Shown in pieces: positions 6,217 to 10,431 of a stretch of 10,431 nucleotides of DNA. The stretch covers positions 1-10,431 of the forward strand of contig JAHEEB010000067.1 of NCBI GenBank assembly GCA_024640925.1, written 5' to 3'. Below the pieces are notes generated by a model that was given only the letters and a program-made list of their open reading frames with translations, was not told the DNA's origin and searched no databases. The stretch's first letter is position 1, and each line of letters starts with the position of its first letter. A program made the translations under genes and the position numbers. The stretch is from Bacteroidota bacterium (GTDB taxonomy: Bacteria > Bacteroidota > Bacteroidia > Bacteroidales > UBA10428).

Positions 6217-9200
6217 TTATTTCCTTTTCTCCCTGCATTTTTCAAGTTCAGCCTTCAGTTCCTGTTCTCGTCGGTTGGCTTCCTCCTGGGTGGCTTGCAT
6301 TTCTTCAAGGTTTTGTCGCATTTCTTCTTCCTGGCTCATCAGTATTTCAGCTTGTTCTTTCGATTTTCTAAGCATTTCCTGAATAATCTGGTTTGATTTA
6401 ACACTTGCTATAATCGAAACTATATTTTCATTTATCTTATTGATAAACTGAATTTTATACTCTTCAACTTTTTTGAATGAGGCCAATTCCAAAACGCCCA
6501 CTATCAGTTCATCTTTCATAATTGGTAAAAGGATTAAATGACGCATTACACTTTCTCCCAAACCAGAAGTAAGCTTGATGTATGAATCAGGAAGTTCATC
6601 GATCTGTATCATTTTCCTGTTTTTATAACAGGTTCCAATTTGTCCTTCTCCTTCGTTAATAACTTTTTTCTCGAGCATATCAGCATTAAATGCATAACTG
6701 CCAGATAATTCAAGCTGAACTCTGCCATCGAGATCTTTATTTTCCAGAAAGATTCCACCTTGCTGAACATCAAGGTATTTAACCAGGTTTGAAACAATAA
6801 TATATGAGAATTTCTGAACGTCATTCTTTTCACGTGTAATTATTTCGGAAAATTTGGCTAATCCTTCGTTTTGCCATTTTTGAATACGTTCCTGTTTTTC
6901 TTTTTCTTCAAGGGCAAGATGTTGTTTCTTTATTTCTTCTTTACTTCTTTCAATTTCTTCTTTTCCTTTCTGAAGCTCATTTTCAAGAATTTCTTTATCA
7001 TGTATTAATTCCTTTTCCCTAATCTGGATGAATACATATACAATCGTTCCAACGACTACTATAATAAACAACCAAAACCATATTGTTTTCCATAAAGGAG
7101 GACGCACTGTCACTTCAATTGTAAAAGGCTTTTCAGACCATTTCCCATTGTTGTTACTTGCATCTACTTTAAACACATAGTTACCTGCAGGAATATTCGA
7201 GTAGGTTACCATACGAACATTTGCACCGGTATATTGCCAATCTTTGTCGTAGCCTTCGAGTTTATATTTAAACTGGTTGTTCTCAGGTGCAACATAATGA
7301 AGACCAGCAAAATAAAAAGTAAAAACTTTTATTCTATGATGAAAACGCAATTTGTGCGTTTCCATAATAGGCTTTTTCAATAAAATTCTGCCTTCTACCT
7401 TTTCGTTAACCCTAACTTCATGTCCGGAAACAGATAATTTTGTTACAATCACATTTGGAACATAAGGATTAGGCTTAACCTTTTCTGGCAGAAAAGAGTT
7501 GAATCCATTAATTCCTCCAAATAAAATTTCACCAGACGAACTTACAGCTTTCGAATGATATACAAATTCAAGACTTTGCACATTTGCAGATTTGTCGTAA
7601 TGAACAATTTTAAAATGGCCAGTGTCCTCAACTATATTTTCAAGCTTCCATATTCCACGGTTTGTGCTAAGCCAAAGGTCGCCTTCGGGATCGGCCGCCC
7701 CTTCAAGATAATCGATTTCTGGCAGCCCCCTTGCCTTATCAAAAACAACAAATTGCTTGTTTTTAATATCGTATCTGACAATAAAGGCCGAATTAATTGC
7801 TGCCCATAAGTATCCATGTTTGTCTACCAGCACAAAATCCATTTGTTTAATTTCAATGCCGTTCACCGATTGTATCAACTCAAATTGATTGGTTATCCTG
7901 TCGAGAATTATTAGTTTGTTTGAGCCAAATATTATTTTCTTATCGGAAGTATAGCATGTTGAAAAAACTCGCTTTATTTCAGGAGTGTTGATAAATTCAT
8001 CATTTCCAGAAGTAATTTGAGTAAAATTTTTTGATGTTTTATTGAATGTATATAATTTATTTGTAGTGCCAATCCACAATAAATTTTCATCGACCGGGTC
8101 CGGGGTTATATTAAAAATTGTTTCATCATCAATTCCGCCTGGAAATTCCACTGATTTTATAAAGTGTTTAAATTGTTTGCTTTCCGGATTAAAAACACTC
8201 ATTCCTCCTTTGTATGTACCAATCCAGACAAGATTATTTTTATCAATATAAATTTCCTTAATATTATTACTTCTGGGAGTATTTATATTTCCCGGATCAA
8301 ACACATAATAAGTAAATTCTCCCGATGACCGGTTAAGATAATTTACACCTCCACTTTCTGTTCCAATCCAGATATTTTCATTATTATCAAAAGCAAGAGC
8401 ATAAACGTTTTTATCGTTTAAATAGTACTTGCTGGGAATTTTACTATACTCATATTTTATAATTCCCGATGAGTTCAGATTTGCATAAGAAACTCCGCCT
8501 GCAAACGTTCCTATCCACAGCCCTTCCTGATCATCAATCAATATGGTTTGTACCGAATTATGACTAAGTGTTGATATCGGATGATCGGTGTAAGCATACC
8601 TTATAAACGATTCGTTGACTTTATTAAACAGATAAAGTCCCCCTTGCGAGCCAAACCACATATTTCCATGTAAATCTTCTGCTATACCACGAATTCTTCC
8701 AGATTCAGTCCGATCGGGTTCAGGGAAATACCGTGTAAAACTATTTGTACCGTAACTATATTTTGAAATACCATTATTATTATGTCCTATCCAGATGTTT
8801 CCTTCAGAATCTTCAAACAATCGTTCTATGCGGTTTTCTCCAAGTGAATTAGTTTCTTCCGAATTATAAAATTGATGGAATAAACCTTTCTCAACATCAA
8901 AATATCCGGCTCCGTCTCTTTCATATCCATACCAGACGTGATTTTTTTTAGTAACAACAATTTTATCCAAGCTCCCATTTTCCGGAGCTTTAGGATTATT
9001 TTTTTCCTGTTTATATAAAATTAAATCGTCCGATTTTGGTGAATACTTCACAAGCCCACGATTTGTTGTGAACCACATGTTGCCATCTTTATCTTCATCT
9101 AAATCGCCACAACGCGTAATAAAGCCTTCGAGTTTTGGGTGTTGAAAAAACATAAAAGTATCTTGAGCCCAATCGAAAAAACAAATTCCAAACTGCCCAA

Positions 9201-9522
9201 CAACCCATAAAGTACCCCATTTATCACAATGAATACCGCGAACTTCTGAAAAGTTTACAACTGCTGTATCCGTTTTGTATTTATCGTAATTAATAACTGA
9301 GTACCCATCGAAGCGAGCAACACCTTTGCTTGTACCAATCCATATAAACCCGTAGTTATCCTTTGCTAATCCCCTTACACGATTATTATTAAGTCCCTCG
9401 TCGACAGTAATATATTTAAAGCGTATCTGTTCATGAATTCTGTTACTAAGCTGCCCGTTTAGAGCGCAACTGATAAAAAAAAGAAAAGAAAATACGATTA
9501 AACGACAGATTGATAAATTCAT
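6217..9522 (-). CDS. Double beta-propeller (Reg_prop)/Y_Y_Y membrane sensor with GAF and coiled-coil output, no kinase
   Basis: This is an 1101-aa protein. Residues 1-23 are a signal peptide. Residues 35-680 hold about 14 propeller-blade motifs of the type G.(I/M/L)W(I/F)G(T/S), for example near 58, 103, 147, 241, 286, 334, 382, 430, 480, 570, 614 and 664, enough for two seven-bladed propellers. Residues 745-806 are the Y_Y_Y domain (FKYKLEGYDKDWQYT, YSNIPAGNYVFKV). A transmembrane helix spans 811-833. In the cytoplasm come a coiled coil (834-885), a GAF domain (about 890-1045, with LILLPIMKDELIVGVLELAS), and a second coiled coil (1047-1100). The first three parts match the periplasmic sensor of Bacteroidetes hybrid two-component systems, which often bind glycans. 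Those normally continue into HisKA, HATPase, receiver and AraC-type domains, and none is present here. The output must be indirect, perhaps through dimer change or a partner. The ligand is unknown. Confidence 0.92.
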   Translation of the reverse strand: MNLSICRLIVFSFLFFISCALNGQLSNRIHEQIRFKYITVDEGLNNNRVRGLAKDNYGFIWIGTSKGVARFDGYSVINYDKYKTDTAVVNFSEVRGIHCDKWGTLWVVGQFGICFFDWAQDTFMFFQHPKLEGFITRCGDLDEDKDGNMWFTTNRGLVKYSPKSDDLILYKQEKNNPKAPENGSLDKIVVTKKNHVWYGYERDGAGYFDVEKGLFHQFYNSEETNSLGENRIERLFEDSEGNIWIGHNNNGISKYSYGTNSFTRYFPEPDRTESGRIRGIAEDLHGNMWFGSQGGLYLFNKVNESFIRYAYTDHPISTLSHNSVQTILIDDQEGLWIGTFAGGVSYANLNSSGIIKYEYSKIPSKYYLNDKNVYALAFDNNENIWIGTESGGVNYLNRSSGEFTYYVFDPGNINTPRSNNIKEIYIDKNNLVWIGTYKGGMSVFNPESKQFKHFIKSVEFPGGIDDETIFNITPDPVDENLLWIGTTNKLYTFNKTSKNFTQITSGNDEFINTPEIKRVFSTCYTSDKKIIFGSNKLIILDRITNQFELIQSVNGIEIKQMDFVLVDKHGYLWAAINSAFIVRYDIKNKQFVVFDKARGLPEIDYLEGAADPEGDLWLSTNRGIWKLENIVEDTGHFKIVHYDKSANVQSLEFVYHSKAVSSSGEILFGGINGFNSFLPEKVKPNPYVPNVIVTKLSVSGHEVRVNEKVEGRILLKKPIMETHKLRFHHRIKVFTFYFAGLHYVAPENNQFKYKLEGYDKDWQYTGANVRMVTYSNIPAGNYVFKVDASNNNGKWSEKPFTIEVTVRPPLWKTIWFWLFIIVVVGTIVYVFIQIREKELIHDKEILENELQKGKEEIERSKEEIKKQHLALEEKEKQERIQKWQNEGLAKFSEIITREKNDVQKFSYIIVSNLVKYLDVQQGGIFLENKDLDGRVQLELSGSYAFNADMLEKKVINEGEGQIGTCYKNRKMIQIDELPDSYIKLTSGLGESVMRHLILLPIMKDELIVGVLELASFKKVEEYKIQFINKINENIVSIIASVKSNQIIQEMLRKSKEQAEILMSQEEEMRQNLEEMQATQEEANRREQELKAELEKCREKRK

Positions 9523-9559
9523 AATTTTATAAACTACTATGAAATTAGCACAATAAATA

Positions 9560-9579
9560 TAATTATTTTAAAATAATTA
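9560..9579. promoter_or_regulatory. 20-bp perfect palindrome upstream of the propeller sensor gene
   Basis: TAATTATTTT is followed at once by its exact complement, 38 bp before the start codon at 9522. Downstream on the minus strand, TATATTTA resembles the -7 box with one mismatch, so the palindrome would overlap the promoter spacer. It may be an operator. It contains only A and T, so chance is a real alternative. Confidence 0.3.
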
Positions 9580-9678
9580 CAGAGAACATTATCAATTAAA
9601 CAAATAACAGAAAACTATTATTTAGAAGATAGAAGAAAAGAATAAGCTTAGTAAAGAATCTATTTGAATTCCAAAAGC

Positions 9679-9712
9679 AAAAACCCCTTGAACTCAGGAG
9701 AGTAACAAGGGG
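9679..9712 (-). terminator. Intrinsic terminator of tRNA-Leu
   Basis: On the minus strand CCCCTTG pairs with CAAGGGG (9706-9712 with 9684-9690). A smaller inner stem, ACTC/GAGT, lies inside the loop, and TTTTT follows at 9683-9679. It lies 17 bp beyond the tRNA-Leu 3' end. Confidence 0.85.
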
Positions 9713-9728
9713 ATCGTTGGCTTAGTTG

Positions 9729-9814
9729 TACCCGGAGCGGGACTTGAACCCGCACAACCATCTCTGGTCACAGGATTTTAAGTCCTGCGTGTCTACCAGT
9801 TCCACCATCCGGGC
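9729..9814 (-). tRNA. tRNA-Leu (anticodon TAA)
   Basis: This 86-nt minus-strand tRNA has the long variable arm of the Leu class. The acceptor stem is GCCCGGA/TCCGGGT. The anticodon stem CAGGA/TCCTG encloses loop CTTAAAA with anticodon TAA. The T arm is GCGGG-TTCAAGT-CCCGC and the discriminator is A. The 3' CCA is not encoded (the next bases are CAA). No consensus promoter lies between it and the tRNA-Gly terminator, so it may depend on readthrough from tRNA-Gly. Confidence 0.97.
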
Positions 9815-9839
9815 AACTGTTAATTTTGGTCTTTCAAAC

Positions 9840-9883
9840 AAAAAAAGAGCGGTTCATTTGTTTTAATGCTGAAAGCCACTCTT
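9840..9883 (-). terminator. Intrinsic terminator between tRNA-Gly and tRNA-Leu
   Basis: On the minus strand AAGAGTGGCTTTCA pairs with TGAACCGCTCTT, with a small bulge, and a run of seven T follows at 9846-9840. It lies 28 bp past tRNA-Gly and 25 bp before tRNA-Leu, so it could end the Gly transcript or act as a partial stop within a two-tRNA unit. Confidence 0.75.
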
Positions 9884-9911
9884 AAAAATTTTCTGTTTCT
9901 AAAACCCATTG

Positions 9912-9984
<73 letters not shown>

Positions 9985-10031
9985 TTATTTTTTAATGAAA
10001 GAACGTTGAAATACCTTTTTTTAAGGTGCTG

Positions 10032-10062
10032 CAAATTTATATCTCTTTTTCTTTTCTGCAAA
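10032..10062 (-). promoter_or_regulatory. Bacteroidetes-type promoter of tRNA-Gly
   Basis: On the minus strand TTTG (10059-10062), a 19-bp spacer and TAAATTTG (10032-10039) match the consensus exactly, with the same spacing as the tRNA-Phe promoter. It lies in the gap between the mutS stop codon and tRNA-Gly, so the tRNAs need not rely on mutS transcription. The -33 box is inside a perfect 8-bp inverted repeat (TTTCTTTT/AAAAGAAA, 10048-10067). Confidence 0.8.
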
Positions 10063-10097
10063 AGAAATGGAATTTTTTTCAAAAAAAACTTCAATCT

Positions 10098-10431
10098 TTA
10101 TTTAAGTCCTGCCAGTTTTTTTATCTCATTTAGCTTATTCAGAGCATCAACCGGGGTGATATTATTTATATCAAGAGTTTTTATCTCATCTCGGATTTGC
10201 TTTAATACAGGATCGTCGAGCTGGAAAAAACTCAGTTGTAATCCCTCCCTTTTTCCGGCAAAAAGCTCAACAGGCTTGTGCAGCTTACCTTTCCCATTTC
10301 CTCTGTTGGTTTTCTCCATATCCTGAAGGATTTCATTAGCTCTCTTAACCACACTCTTTGGCATTCCAGCCATGCGGGCAACATGTATTCCAAAACTATG
10401 CTCTACCCCGCCCCTTTTAAGCTTTCTTAAA
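10098..10431 (-). CDS. mutS: DNA mismatch repair protein MutS, C-terminal 111 residues (5' part outside window)
   Basis: The frame enters from the right edge and stops at TAA (10098-10100). The visible part begins with [24 protein letters not shown], split here as LRKLKRGG and [15 protein letters not shown]. The latter is the hallmark helix-turn-helix at the end of the MutS ATPase domain, which helps form the dimer. It continues through the linker (HKPVELFAG) to the C-terminal tail [18 protein letters not shown], then [18 protein letters not shown], typical of Bacteroidetes MutS. MutS finds mismatched bases and recruits MutL. The ATG at 10373 is internal and not the start. The Walker motifs and the mismatch-binding Phe lie outside the window, so completeness cannot be judged. 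Confidence 0.95.
   Translation of the reverse strand, partial: LRKLKRGGVEHSFGIHVARMAGMPKSVVKRANEILQDMEKTNRGNGKGKLHKPVELFAGKREGLQLSFFQLDDPVLKQIRDEIKTLDINNITPVDALNKLNEIKKLAGLK

Noticed and set aside
10048..10067. TTTCTTTT/AAAAGAAA inverted repeat as mutS terminator
   Set aside because: It is only A/T-rich with no T run after it on the minus strand, and it overlaps the tRNA-Gly -33 box.
10098..10373. Separate 91-aa gene starting at ATG 10373
   Set aside because: The frame continues to the window edge with [10 protein letters not shown] directly before that Met, so it is the tail of mutS.

Overview
The window looks like chromosomal DNA of a Bacteroidota bacterium, probably of the Bacteroidales/Marinilabiliales type. 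It is AT-rich and starts lack Shine-Dalgarno sites. Two tRNA genes have textbook Bacteroidetes promoters (TTTG, 19 bp, TAnnTTTG). No tRNA encodes its CCA end. It also carries a giant Reg_prop/Y_Y_Y sensor, a family typical of this phylum. No phage, CRISPR or complete insertion sequence is visible.

Layout. (1) 1-506, minus: 5' part of a secreted L,D-transpeptidase (YkuD fold), cut by the window edge just after its catalytic Cys. (2) 628-777, minus: tRNA-Phe with promoter and terminator. (3) 1001-3855, plus: an M16B zinc peptidase, a class-I O-methyltransferase 5 bp behind it, then a MerR-type regulator with a cobalamin-binding C-terminus like that of the CarH/LitR B12 photoreceptors. (4) 4033-9522, minus: four cell-envelope genes. 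These are a coiled-coil single-pass membrane protein, a 63-aa two-helix membrane peptide, a lipoprotein built from two copies of a domain I do not recognise, and an 1101-aa double-propeller sensor ending in GAF and coiled coil instead of a histidine kinase. A 135-bp MITE-like inverted-repeat element lies between the first two. (5) 9679-10062, minus: tRNA-Gly and tRNA-Leu, each with its own hairpin terminator. (6) 10098-10431, minus: the 3' end of mutS.

How it fits together. The M16 peptidase and O-methyltransferase form a tight pair. The MerR/B12 regulator has its own candidate promoter and is probably separately expressed. The minus-strand envelope genes are co-oriented but separated by 69 to about 390 bp, so they are neighbours rather than a proven operon.

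The most interesting items are the CarH-like regulator with intact cobalamin motifs and no carotenoid gene beside it, the kinase-less propeller receptor, and the duplicated lipoprotein, which carries a perfect 53-bp repeat. I found no clear evidence of a wholly new multi-gene system. The best candidate is the envelope cluster around the propeller receptor.
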